This document shows, one piece after another, positions 7,536-14,498 of a stretch of 15,362 bases of DNA. Source of the DNA: a bacterium (GTDB lineage Bacteria > Electryoneota > RPQS01); contig JAHIZR010000448.1 of the NCBI GenBank assembly GCA_018814465.1, forward strand, positions 1 to 15,362, in the 5' to 3' direction. The notes under the pieces are model-generated. The model was given only the letters and a program-made list of their open reading frames with translations, was not told the origin of the DNA and made no database searches. Made by a program: the position numbers and the translations under genes. Position 1 is the stretch's first letter. The number at the start of each line of letters is the position of its first letter.

Positions 7536-9821
7536 ATGATAAATAGAAAACACAAACGACTGCTGGTGTCTTTTGGGATTTGTCTGCTCTGTTTATTCGT
7601 TGCTGTTTCCGGCGCACGTCAGAAGGGTCCGGTGAGAGGCGGTGATCGGCTCGATGAAGTCGATCCTGCTGCCCAAACGGACTTGATCATGCACGATGTC
7701 GGAAATGTGACGTTTACTCTCTCCAACTATGGAGAAGCGGGCAATCCTAATGCGACGCCCGGTTTCAAGGGCTTCGAGTTTCCGATCAACAGCGGCAGTG
7801 ACTTTCTTTTTTCGGCCGGTGTCTGGATCGGCGCGGATGTAAACGGACAGAAGTTCGTTACGACCGCGACCGACGGCGATAACGGGACCGGAGAGCTCTA
7901 TCCCGTTCACATCGGCGCCACGCCCTTCGCCAACGCGGGGACTGACCCCGACTGGTTCATTACCTCGAAAGCGTTTGATGCCTTCAATGATCGTTTTTAT
8001 GTAATGGGCGCTAAAGACATCGACGATGACGGCGATTGGGACATCGCCGCGGACGATCTTGATGAAGACGGCAAGCCCTCCAAGAACTGGGACGGCGGCC
8101 GCGGCTTAATCAACTTTGACGACGACAACGACGGCGAAGTTGATGAGGATGGTGTGGAAGGTCCTGATTCCGCGCCCGAGTTCGATGATAACGGTGACGG
8201 CAACTGTAATTACGATCCGGAACCGCATATCGACGAAGATCCTGCTGGAGATATATCAGCCGACTACGTTGATAACGATTATGACGGTTTCGTTGATCTT
8301 GAAGATCCTGATTTAGACGGCGATTGCTGCCCAGGATTGCTTGATGACGACGGCGACGGTCTGTCCGATGAGGACGGCGTGGCACGCGGTGTGCAGGAAT
8401 ACTTCGCGGTATTGCAGGATGATATCGAGGATACTTATGTCTCGAGTCCTGACGGTCCGCATAATCCGCTGAACATTATCGTGTCGCAGCGTACCTATGC
8501 CTTCCCCGAAGAGTACGCGGCGGATTTCATTCTGCTGGATTACCGGATTCGCAATGTCGGTCCGCTGCCCTTGAAGAATGTCTATATCGCGATGTTCTCC
8601 GATCCCGATATCGGAGCGCAGGGCGAGGGCGGCGACGCGGCGTCATTGGACGACTTCAATTACTATGATCCGGCGCGGCTCATGATGGTACAGTATGATG
8701 ATCCCAATGACGACGACGGAGCCGGACCCGGTGTGTTTGCGATTCGTGTTGTCAAGACGCCTTCCGCGCTGGAGGATTTGCGGGTAACCTTCGCCAATTT
8801 TGAACGTACTTCGGGTGGAGATCCTGAGTTTGACGCGGACAAATACAATTTGATGTCATCGGGAGAGATCGCCACACCGACAGAGGAAACCGGAGACTGG
8901 CGGATGATGATGTCGTTCGGTGACGATGCGAATGACGGTTTTGAGATTAAGCCGGGTGAAGAGCTGCCGATCACGGTTGCCTTTATTGCCGGAGAGGATA
9001 CCTCCGATGTCGGACTGAATGCCGAATGGGCGCTGGCGATGTACCTGAACGACTTCCAAGGGCCTTCCGCACCGGACGCGCCGGTGTTCGAGGTCGATGT
9101 TTATCCCGACATGGTACGCTTACGCTGGTATCCCAATGCGGAAGCATCGGTCGACGCGATTACCGGAGAAGCCGATTTCGAGGGCTACTACATCGAACGC
9201 TCCGAAGACAACATCCACTGGCAAACCCTGGCCAGCTTCGACCGCATTGATGTGCTGAATCCGCCCTTTGAGTGGAACAACTTCAATCTCGGTATGCCTG
9301 AGGATTCCATTCCTTTGGGTGATGGTGAATTCCAATACTATTATGAAGACACGGATCTGATTCCCGGCAAGACTTATTGGTATACCGTGCGTGCATTTGA
9401 TACCGGAGTTGTCGGAGCCGGCGTGCTGACTTCAGGGCGCACCGGCAATACACAAAAGGTAACGATTGCTCCGGCGGTGACTTCATCCGATCCAACAATG
9501 TCCAGGAAGCTCAGCGATGTCTATGTTTATCCCAATCCTTATCGCGGCAGCCATGCGCGCGAACAGGCCGGTGTCGAGCGCAGTGGATCGCGGTTTTATG
9601 ACCGTCAAATTTACTTCGCGAATCTCCCGGAAACGTGCATCATCCGTGTCTTTTCGCTCGCCGGAGATCACCTCGCGACCATCCAGCACTCCGGAGCCAC
9701 CAGTCAAGCGGCATGGAACATGATCACCCGGCATTCGCAGGAAATCGTGAGCGGCATCTACTACTACACCGTGGAAGCCAACGGCGATTTCTTTATCGAC
9801 AAATTCGTAGTAATCAAATAA
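7536..9821 (+). CDS. Secreted Asp-rich (TSP3-like) calcium-binding protein with FN3 domain and T9SS-type C-terminus
   Basis: A 761-residue exported protein of unknown function. It has a Sec signal peptide (basic 'NRKHKRLL' then 'SFGICLLCLFVAVSGA'). AAAGGAGAT overlaps the receptor's stop codon and serves the ATG at 7536, 15 nt downstream. An N-terminal beta domain ('GFEFPINSGSDFLFSAGVWIG') is followed at about 160-285 by a strikingly acidic stretch. It contains repeated D-x-D-x-D-G-x-x-D units such as DIDDDGDWD, DDDNDGEVDEDG, DDNGDGN, DNDYDGFVD and DDDGDGLSDEDG. This is the thrombospondin type 3 / EF-hand-loop pattern, so Ca2+ binding is likely. A fibronectin type III domain occupies about 511-638 ('PDAPVFEVDVYPDMVRLRWYP' to 'YTVRAFD'). 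The last 100 residues resemble a T9SS sorting domain with a variant entry 'VYVYPNPYRGS', ending 'IVSGIYYYTVEANG' and 'FIDKFVVIK'. The context suggests it is a surface partner of the receptor. Confidence 0.82.
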   Translation: MINRKHKRLLVSFGICLLCLFVAVSGARQKGPVRGGDRLDEVDPAAQTDLIMHDVGNVTFTLSNYGEAGNPNATPGFKGFEFPINSGSDFLFSAGVWIGADVNGQKFVTTATDGDNGTGELYPVHIGATPFANAGTDPDWFITSKAFDAFNDRFYVMGAKDIDDDGDWDIAADDLDEDGKPSKNWDGGRGLINFDDDNDGEVDEDGVEGPDSAPEFDDNGDGNCNYDPEPHIDEDPAGDISADYVDNDYDGFVDLEDPDLDGDCCPGLLDDDGDGLSDEDGVARGVQEYFAVLQDDIEDTYVSSPDGPHNPLNIIVSQRTYAFPEEYAADFILLDYRIRNVGPLPLKNVYIAMFSDPDIGAQGEGGDAASLDDFNYYDPARLMMVQYDDPNDDDGAGPGVFAIRVVKTPSALEDLRVTFANFERTSGGDPEFDADKYNLMSSGEIATPTEETGDWRMMMSFGDDANDGFEIKPGEELPITVAFIAGEDTSDVGLNAEWALAMYLNDFQGPSAPDAPVFEVDVYPDMVRLRWYPNAEASVDAITGEADFEGYYIERSEDNIHWQTLASFDRIDVLNPPFEWNNFNLGMPEDSIPLGDGEFQYYYEDTDLIPGKTYWYTVRAFDTGVVGAGVLTSGRTGNTQKVTIAPAVTSSDPTMSRKLSDVYVYPNPYRGSHAREQAGVERSGSRFYDRQIYFANLPETCIIRVFSLAGDHLATIQHSGATSQAAWNMITRHSQEIVSGIYYYTVEANGDFFIDKFVVIK

Positions 9822-9836
9822 CCAGACGGAGATAAT

Positions 9837-10781
9837 ATGAAACAATTACAAAGTCATATTGCCTGCGATGGCGCGCGCCGTCTGGATGTTCTCGGTCTGA
9901 TCAGTCTCATGCTTCTTTCCATGTTGGTTATATGGAGCTGCGGGGACGAACGGACCGAACCGCCGACTGCGCCCGATCCGGGCTATACTCGGACAATTGT
10001 GCTGGCACAGGATGCTGTTTCCAACGGGCAGGAGGTGACCATGACCTTCACCGTTGACAGCGAACTTGCGCCCGTTACTTTACCGGGGGTCGATCAACCC
10101 GCCCGGCTGTACTTAACGGCTTACATTCGACCGGATGATGATATTCTTTGGCGCGAATCGATAATCGATGATTCTATTCCCGCCTGGGAAGATCCCGTAC
10201 TCGAGTATCAGATTGCTATTGAAGAAACAGAAACGGATATCGAAGCCCTGACCGCGCTCGTTGACTCCTGTGAGGCTAATCCCGAATGCCCTGGAGATTC
10301 TTTAACTGAATTGCAGACGGCACTGGCGGATGCGGAAGCTGTGCTGACCGCCTGGCAGGATTCTTTAGCGGCCGCCAATGCCGACACGACTCGTTTGGGA
10401 CTGGTGCGTGATTCACTCGCCGTGGTTGTTGATGACCGCTTCCGGCTCGCGCTGAAGTTCGACGATGATCCCTTTCTTGCTTATCCGAATGCGATCTATG
10501 CGGATGAAGACTATGCTCTATCCGGACAAGCGATTTATCTGGCTGCCACAGGCGCGAACGAGCTGAAAGGAAAGACCTTCTCACTCGATCTTGCGCAATT
10601 CAACGCGGCGGATGTCAACAATATGGGACGTCCGATCGAGTTGAACTGGACGACCTGCTTCAGCGGAGTGGATCGCCCGTGTTTGTCGCCCGGAAGCCAC
10701 TCGTTCACGGTCAGTCTGACCGGCAACGAAACTTATGTCAGCGCCGTACTCGTGTTAGTTTACGCGGAGGAAGTACAATGA
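9837..10781 (+). CDS. Putative lipoprotein with helical-hairpin insert
   Basis: 314 residues; family not recognised. The N-terminus has a 17-residue leader, a hydrophobic stretch (18-33) and a lipobox-like 'VIWSC' with C35, then 'GDERTEPPTAP', a typical linker after a lipidated Cys. Trp at -2 makes the lipobox imperfect. Residues about 45-120 and 198-314 look beta-rich, like a sandwich interrupted by a long, Glu/Ala/Leu-rich helical segment (121-197). Within the helices a loop with C145 and C151 (CEANPEC) could be closed by a disulfide; a second pair (C274, C282) lies near the C-terminus. The insert reads like an antiparallel coiled-coil hairpin. CGGAGAT 5 nt before the ATG supports the start, and the gap to the preceding gene is 15 nt. 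It overlaps the next gene by 4 nt (ATGA), implying translational coupling. Function unknown; probably an envelope subunit of the cluster. Confidence 0.72.
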   Translation: MKQLQSHIACDGARRLDVLGLISLMLLSMLVIWSCGDERTEPPTAPDPGYTRTIVLAQDAVSNGQEVTMTFTVDSELAPVTLPGVDQPARLYLTAYIRPDDDILWRESIIDDSIPAWEDPVLEYQIAIEETETDIEALTALVDSCEANPECPGDSLTELQTALADAEAVLTAWQDSLAAANADTTRLGLVRDSLAVVVDDRFRLALKFDDDPFLAYPNAIYADEDYALSGQAIYLAATGANELKGKTFSLDLAQFNAADVNNMGRPIELNWTTCFSGVDRPCLSPGSHSFTVSLTGNETYVSAVLVLVYAEEVQ

Positions 10782-11833
10782 AACACTCTTATTCTACTCT
10801 TGGCACATGGACGATCATCTGCCTCCTGCTGCTGCTGATTGTCCTGCCTGCCTCCGCGCTGGAGAAAGTCGGCACCACCTCGATGCAGGTGCTGAAGATT
10901 CCGGTTGGTGTGCGCGGTATCGGCATGGCCAGCGCGATGGTTTCGGAGACCGGTGGAGCGGACGCTGTTTGGTGGAATCCCGGTGCGATGATTCATTTGA
11001 AGAAGAACCAGCTTACTCTGTCGCAGATCAACATGCCCGCCGATGTGCAATTGAACGCGATCTCGTATGTGCGCTCGCTGAATGAATACGATGCAATCAC
11101 CCTGCATGCCATTAACCTGTTCACCGGAGATATGCCGGTGCGAACGGTTGATCTGCCGGAAGGGACGGGTGAGAACTTTAATGCGTCGGATTTCATTCTT
11201 GGCGCGGGTTATTGTCACCGCATGACCGACCGCTTCAGTCTGGGCGGTAATTTGCGTTATCTGCACAGCGCGCTCTACGACTACAGCTTCGACGGATTCT
11301 CCTTCGATTTGGGAACGCTTTACCGCACAGGGCTGCGTTCCCTGAAACTCGGCATGGCGATTCAGAATCTTGGTCAGGATGTTAAATATGACGGTGACTT
11401 CCTTGATTACCGGGAAGCCGGTCGCAATGACGAAGATCCGCAAATGGAGAGTTTTGAAGGCGCGGCGCTGCCCACTATGTTCCGGATCGGCATTTCTTTC
11501 GATATGTTTGAGATGTTCAAATGGAACAAAGAGGGCGTGGAGACTCCTCACGGCGCCGATCTTGCCATTGAGATGGACCATCCTAACGATAATCAGGAGC
11601 GGTTGAATCTCGGCGGAGAATATAACTACGACGAGACACTTTTTATCCGGCTGGGTGGTAAATTCGGCTATGACGAGGAAAGCTTTGCCGGAGGTTTCGG
11701 ACTGAAATTCCAGGTCATGGGCGATTATTGGTTCACCTTCGATTATGCTTATTCACACATGAACCGCATCACGGAAGCCGTGGATGATTTCGCCGGTCAG
11801 CCTCATCGCTTCGGACTCGGTTTTATTTGGTAA
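10778..11833 (+). CDS. PorV/PorQ-family outer-membrane beta-barrel protein
   Basis: 351 residues. Members related to PorV act with the type IX secretion system as outer-membrane shuttles or anchors for sorted proteins; many uncharacterised paralogues exist, so a T9SS role here is inferred. A signal peptide (hydrophobic core LLLLLIVLP, cleavage after A-S-A at 27) precedes the family hallmark 'LKIPVGVRGIGMASAMV...ADAVWWNPGAM' at residues 39-70. The rest is alternating beta strands ('FSLGGNLRYLHSAL', 'LKLGMAIQNLGQDVKY', 'ERLNLGGEYNYDETLFIRLGGKFGY') ending 'HRFGLGFIW' with a terminal aromatic, as in outer-membrane barrels. The frame is open from 10679, but that upstream Met gives no signal peptide and lies inside the previous gene. 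GGAGG at 10766-10770 and the signal peptide choose the ATG at 10778, which overlaps the preceding stop by 4 nt. The presence of two T9SS-tagged proteins in the window fits this assignment. Confidence 0.85.
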   Translation: MKHSYSTLGTWTIICLLLLLIVLPASALEKVGTTSMQVLKIPVGVRGIGMASAMVSETGGADAVWWNPGAMIHLKKNQLTLSQINMPADVQLNAISYVRSLNEYDAITLHAINLFTGDMPVRTVDLPEGTGENFNASDFILGAGYCHRMTDRFSLGGNLRYLHSALYDYSFDGFSFDLGTLYRTGLRSLKLGMAIQNLGQDVKYDGDFLDYREAGRNDEDPQMESFEGAALPTMFRIGISFDMFEMFKWNKEGVETPHGADLAIEMDHPNDNQERLNLGGEYNYDETLFIRLGGKFGYDEESFAGGFGLKFQVMGDYWFTFDYAYSHMNRITEAVDDFAGQPHRFGLGFIW

Positions 11834-11863
11834 ACACAACACCCAAACCAGAAGGACTAAAAA

Positions 11864-13603
11864 ATGAAGATAGTAAGATCACTCGCCTTGGTCGTGTCCT
11901 TACTCCTGATCTGGGTGGTGGGATGTGAGGTCGCCGATCCGGGCAGTCCCTACGGCAATCAGCCGCCGACCACGATTTTGTCGCGCGCTCCTCTCGATGG
12001 CGATACGGTGAATCACTATATCGAGTTGAGGTGGGCCGGCAATGATGTCGACGGCACGATTCAAGGATTCAGGATATTCATCGATGGCGTTGAAATCACC
12101 TTTACTCAGATTACAGACACGTTGATCGCCTTTTCGTCAACCGCGGACGGCTTGCCGACCTCGCATACGTTCTCCGTCATTGCGGTTGATGATGACAATG
12201 CGGCAGATCCGAGTCCGCCGCAGCGGCAATTTTACACAACCAACGAAGCCCCCGCCGTTGAGTGGGGCGAGGGAACGGTTCCGAGCGGGGCGGAGGTTGG
12301 TTACGGCTTCCGCATGGTTCTGAAGGGACTCGACGATAATCGTTCGCTGATGTGGTTCTCGCTCAGCGTCGCCGATGACCAAAGCTGGTCGGAATGGTCG
12401 CAGGATTCCATCTTCTATCTTGGTGATACCTCACTTGATCTCTATCCCGATGGAGTCAATGTCGTTTCCAACGAAGATCTGTCGGATGGCGAGGTCACGA
12501 TTTATGCTCGCGTGCAGGATGCCGGCGGTGCGATGAGCGAAGCTATTTCGCGAACCGTGAACGTCGCTTCCGGATATCGTCCCGCCATGAATCCCGTCGT
12601 AACAGGCGCGTACGGTTCTGAAGAATTCTATCCCGATGGCTCGGTCTATCGACGCAACAACGTCGAGACCCAGATCAGTTTCGCGGCTTCCGCGGAAGCC
12701 TACTATGGACAAATCCAAGCTTACCGTTATGAAGATGCGGACGGTTGGAGCGAATGGACATCCACTCCTTCGCTGGCCTTTACGGACATTTCAACCGGGC
12801 AGTATCCGTTTAAGTTCACCGCGCGCGATATCGCCGGAGTCTTAGCCGACACGATTGAATTTGAAATCCGTATTGTCGAACAGCAACTGACCAGTCAAAT
12901 CCTGCTGATTGACGAAACGCGTGACGGCAACGGCAATCCGGGCAGCCCCACCGATGAAGCAGTCGATGCTTTCTACCATGCTTTGCTGCAAGGCAGAGAC
13001 TACGTGGACATTGATTATGCGAGCAGACCGGGCGGAGTTCCCTATGTTTCACCTTACGATCTGGGTGAGTCCGGCTTGGTGATCTGGCATGGTGATGACC
13101 GCTCCGATGTTAAATTGGGTGATAATACCGATGTCTTGACTGCCTATCTGAACAAAGGCGGAAGACTGATTCTCTCCGGATGGGATGTGCTGGCGGCCTT
13201 CAATGCCGATGGAGCTGATACACTGATCTTTGCTAACGGCAGTTTTGCCTACGACAAACTGCGCATCTTTGAAGGCTACTACAACCGCACGCGTTCAATG
13301 ACCGGAATCGAGGGAGTCGGCGATCTTCCGAGTATCACCATCGATCCTGATAAACTGCCGAACAGCTTCAATGGAACCATCGACCGCGTATGGGTCTTCA
13401 CTCAGCGCGGCGAATGCTCAGTGACGGGCGTTCTTACGGTAAACAATCCCGAAGAGAATCCGCTCAGCGGCAAGACAGCTTCCTTTATTTACGATCAGAG
13501 TTTCCGCGTTCTCGTCTTCGGAGCGCCGCTGTTCTTTTTCAAGGAAAGCGAAGTGGTTCCTTTGATGGACGCATTAGTTGATCGCATGCTTGCCGGGTTG
13601 TAG
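11864..13603 (+). CDS. Lipoprotein with Ig/FN3-like domains and C-terminal Rossmann/GATase-like domain
   Basis: 579 residues; exact family not recognised. A clean lipoprotein signal ('LLLIWVVGC', C21) is followed by the linker 'EVADPGSPYGNQPP'. Residues about 33-130 form a beta-sandwich domain ('PLDGDTVNHYIELRWAGNDVDGTIQGFRIFIDG', ending in 'VIAVDDDNAADPSPPQRQFYT'), and two further similar segments follow to about 340. From about 345 the pattern changes to alternating strands and helices: 'QILLIDETRDG', 'GLVIWHGDD', 'LTAYLNKGGRLILSGWDVL' and 'FRVLVFGAPLFFF'. This resembles the class I glutamine-amidotransferase/ThuA-like fold found at the end of some secreted FCB proteins. No Cys-His-Glu catalytic triad could be assigned, so a binding or structural role is as likely as catalysis. 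AAGGA seven nt before the ATG supports the start. It is the last gene of the cluster, 30 nt after the barrel gene and followed by an intrinsic terminator. Confidence 0.75.
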   Translation: MKIVRSLALVVSLLLIWVVGCEVADPGSPYGNQPPTTILSRAPLDGDTVNHYIELRWAGNDVDGTIQGFRIFIDGVEITFTQITDTLIAFSSTADGLPTSHTFSVIAVDDDNAADPSPPQRQFYTTNEAPAVEWGEGTVPSGAEVGYGFRMVLKGLDDNRSLMWFSLSVADDQSWSEWSQDSIFYLGDTSLDLYPDGVNVVSNEDLSDGEVTIYARVQDAGGAMSEAISRTVNVASGYRPAMNPVVTGAYGSEEFYPDGSVYRRNNVETQISFAASAEAYYGQIQAYRYEDADGWSEWTSTPSLAFTDISTGQYPFKFTARDIAGVLADTIEFEIRIVEQQLTSQILLIDETRDGNGNPGSPTDEAVDAFYHALLQGRDYVDIDYASRPGGVPYVSPYDLGESGLVIWHGDDRSDVKLGDNTDVLTAYLNKGGRLILSGWDVLAAFNADGADTLIFANGSFAYDKLRIFEGYYNRTRSMTGIEGVGDLPSITIDPDKLPNSFNGTIDRVWVFTQRGECSVTGVLTVNNPEENPLSGKTASFIYDQSFRVLVFGAPLFFFKESEVVPLMDALVDRMLAGL

Positions 13604-13637
13604 GGATTCGAATAAAAGCAGGACGATATCTGTCATC

Positions 13638-13666
13638 AAACCCCGTCTTTTGAGGCGGGGTTTTTT
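13638..13666 (+). terminator. Intrinsic terminator of the five-gene envelope cluster
   Basis: AAACCCCGTC (13638-13647) pairs with GGCGGGGTTT (13654-13663) around the loop TTTTGA, with one G-U pair, and the T tract runs through 13666. It is a classic Rho-independent terminator 34 nt after the stop. Confidence 0.92.
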
Positions 13667-14058
13667 ATGGCAAGAGAAAAAGAGATTAGAGTACAGAACC
13701 CAATAATCTGCGAACTTAGGTGGTTGAAGGGACTCGGCTTATTGTTTAGGAGAAGGAAAGGGTCTTTATGAGATAAGATTCCGGCAGGGTACCGCGCCCG
13801 ATTGGGTATCGTTTTTGTTAAATTGTTCGGCGCTTTAATCCTGCTTGGCGGAGATAAGAGTTCCGGCCGGGATGCGCACCTTAAATGACACGACAGCAGA
13901 AAGATCTCTGTGCTTAGCCCGGCTCGGCGAGGCTTACCTGTGATTTCTTATCTGACATGCAATAGGTGTGTCTTCTCCGAAAAGGGAATAATGTCTACTA
14001 ATAATATATTTAAATACTTAGCCATTGAGAGAGAGTGAGAAACTTGATAAAGTTTCGC
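13667..14058. other. Intergenic stretch between the envelope cluster and the ars operon
   Basis: About 390 nt with no supported gene on either strand. It contains a degenerate direct repeat (13770-13799 and 13851-13880, listed separately) and an inverted third occurrence of the AGATAAGA core at 13947-13954. The part after about 13985 is AT-rich and leads into the arsR promoter. Confidence 0.6.
13770..13880 (+). repeat. Degenerate ~30-bp direct repeat, two copies
   Basis: Copy one (13770-13799) starts GAGATAAGATTCCGGCAGGG and copy two (13851-13880) starts GAGATAAGAGTTCCGGCCGG. They share GAGATAAGA, then TTCCGGC, then GGG, differing by one inserted base and one substitution, and diverge after that. 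The copies start 81 nt apart. They may be a repeated binding site or the remnant of a duplication. Confidence 0.45.
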
Positions 14059-14087
14059 TTGCATATAACCGTTTAAACGGTTATATT
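14059..14087 (+). promoter_or_regulatory. arsR promoter with embedded 24-bp palindromic operator
   Basis: A -35 box TTGCAT (14059-14064) and a -10 box TATATT (14082-14087) are spaced by 17 nt. A perfect 24-bp palindrome, half-site ATATAACCGTTT, occupies 14063-14086 and so covers the whole spacer and most of the -10. A dimeric repressor bound here would block RNA polymerase, as expected for ArsR autoregulation relieved by arsenite. The expected transcript starts near 14094, before the arsR ATG. Confidence 0.75.
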
Positions 14088-14111
14088 GATATTAACAATC
14101 GAGAGGTAGAT

Positions 14112-14498
14112 ATGCGTGATCCAGTTATGCTCTTTCGGGCCTTGGCTGATGAAACCAGACTTCAGATGGTCGCTCTGATCGCTAAACATGGCGAGCTATG
14201 TGTCTGCGATTTTGAGGGTGGTTTAGGGATTACCCAATCCAAGGCTTCCCGTCACCTGCGCTATCTGGCAAATGCGGGTTTGCTGCAGGATCGGCGCGAG
14301 GCCGTGTGGGTGCATTATCGGCTGCGAAGCGATCTGAGTCCCGCTGTCAGGGGATTGATTGTTGCTTTGCCGGAATTGATTGGTCCAGAGCGGTTTGCCG
14401 AACTTGAATCGAAATTGAATGTTTGGCTCGAACAAAAGCGCTGCGGAGCCGGCAGAGCAAGTTTCGTAGACTTTGATGCTCAGGAGACCCATTCGTGA
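14112..14498 (+). CDS. arsR: ArsR/SmtB-family arsenite-responsive repressor
   Basis: A 128-residue cytoplasmic winged-helix repressor that releases DNA when As(III)/Sb(III) binds. Typical family opening 'LFRALADETRLQMVALIAKHGELCVCD' at residues 7-33 carries the alpha-3 metal site C30-V-C32-D. The E. coli third Cys position is absent here; C111 near the C-terminus is a possible extra ligand. The recognition helix lies at 'QSKASRHLRYLANAGLL' (42-58) and the wing at 'REAVWVHYRL' (62-71). The frame stays open upstream to a TTG at 14025, but that would place the promoter and operator inside the gene. The ATG at 14112, preceded by GAGAGG (14101-14106), is therefore chosen and matches normal family length. 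Its stop overlaps the start of the efflux-pump gene by 4 nt, so the two are cotranscribed and probably translationally coupled. Confidence 0.93.
   Translation: MRDPVMLFRALADETRLQMVALIAKHGELCVCDFEGGLGITQSKASRHLRYLANAGLLQDRREAVWVHYRLRSDLSPAVRGLIVALPELIGPERFAELESKLNVWLEQKRCGAGRASFVDFDAQETHS

Noticed and set aside
8110..8385. Arg/His-rich minus-strand frame in the Asp-rich region
   Set aside because: It is the reverse complement of the GAC/GAT-rich calcium-repeat coding sequence; the composition follows from the repeats.
10679..10777. Upstream start at ATG 10679 for the PorV/PorQ-like gene
   Set aside because: It overlaps about 100 nt of the preceding gene and buries the signal peptide; the ATG at 10778 has GGAGG and a proper signal sequence.
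10760..11581. 273-residue open frame on the minus strand
   Set aside because: Antisense shadow of the PorV/PorQ-like gene, which has a signal peptide, family motif and ribosome binding site; the reverse translation is Arg/His/Gln-rich noise.
14025..14111. Extended arsR start at TTG 14025
   Set aside because: It would put the promoter and the 24-bp operator inside the gene, has no ribosome binding site, and adds 29 residues not typical of the family.
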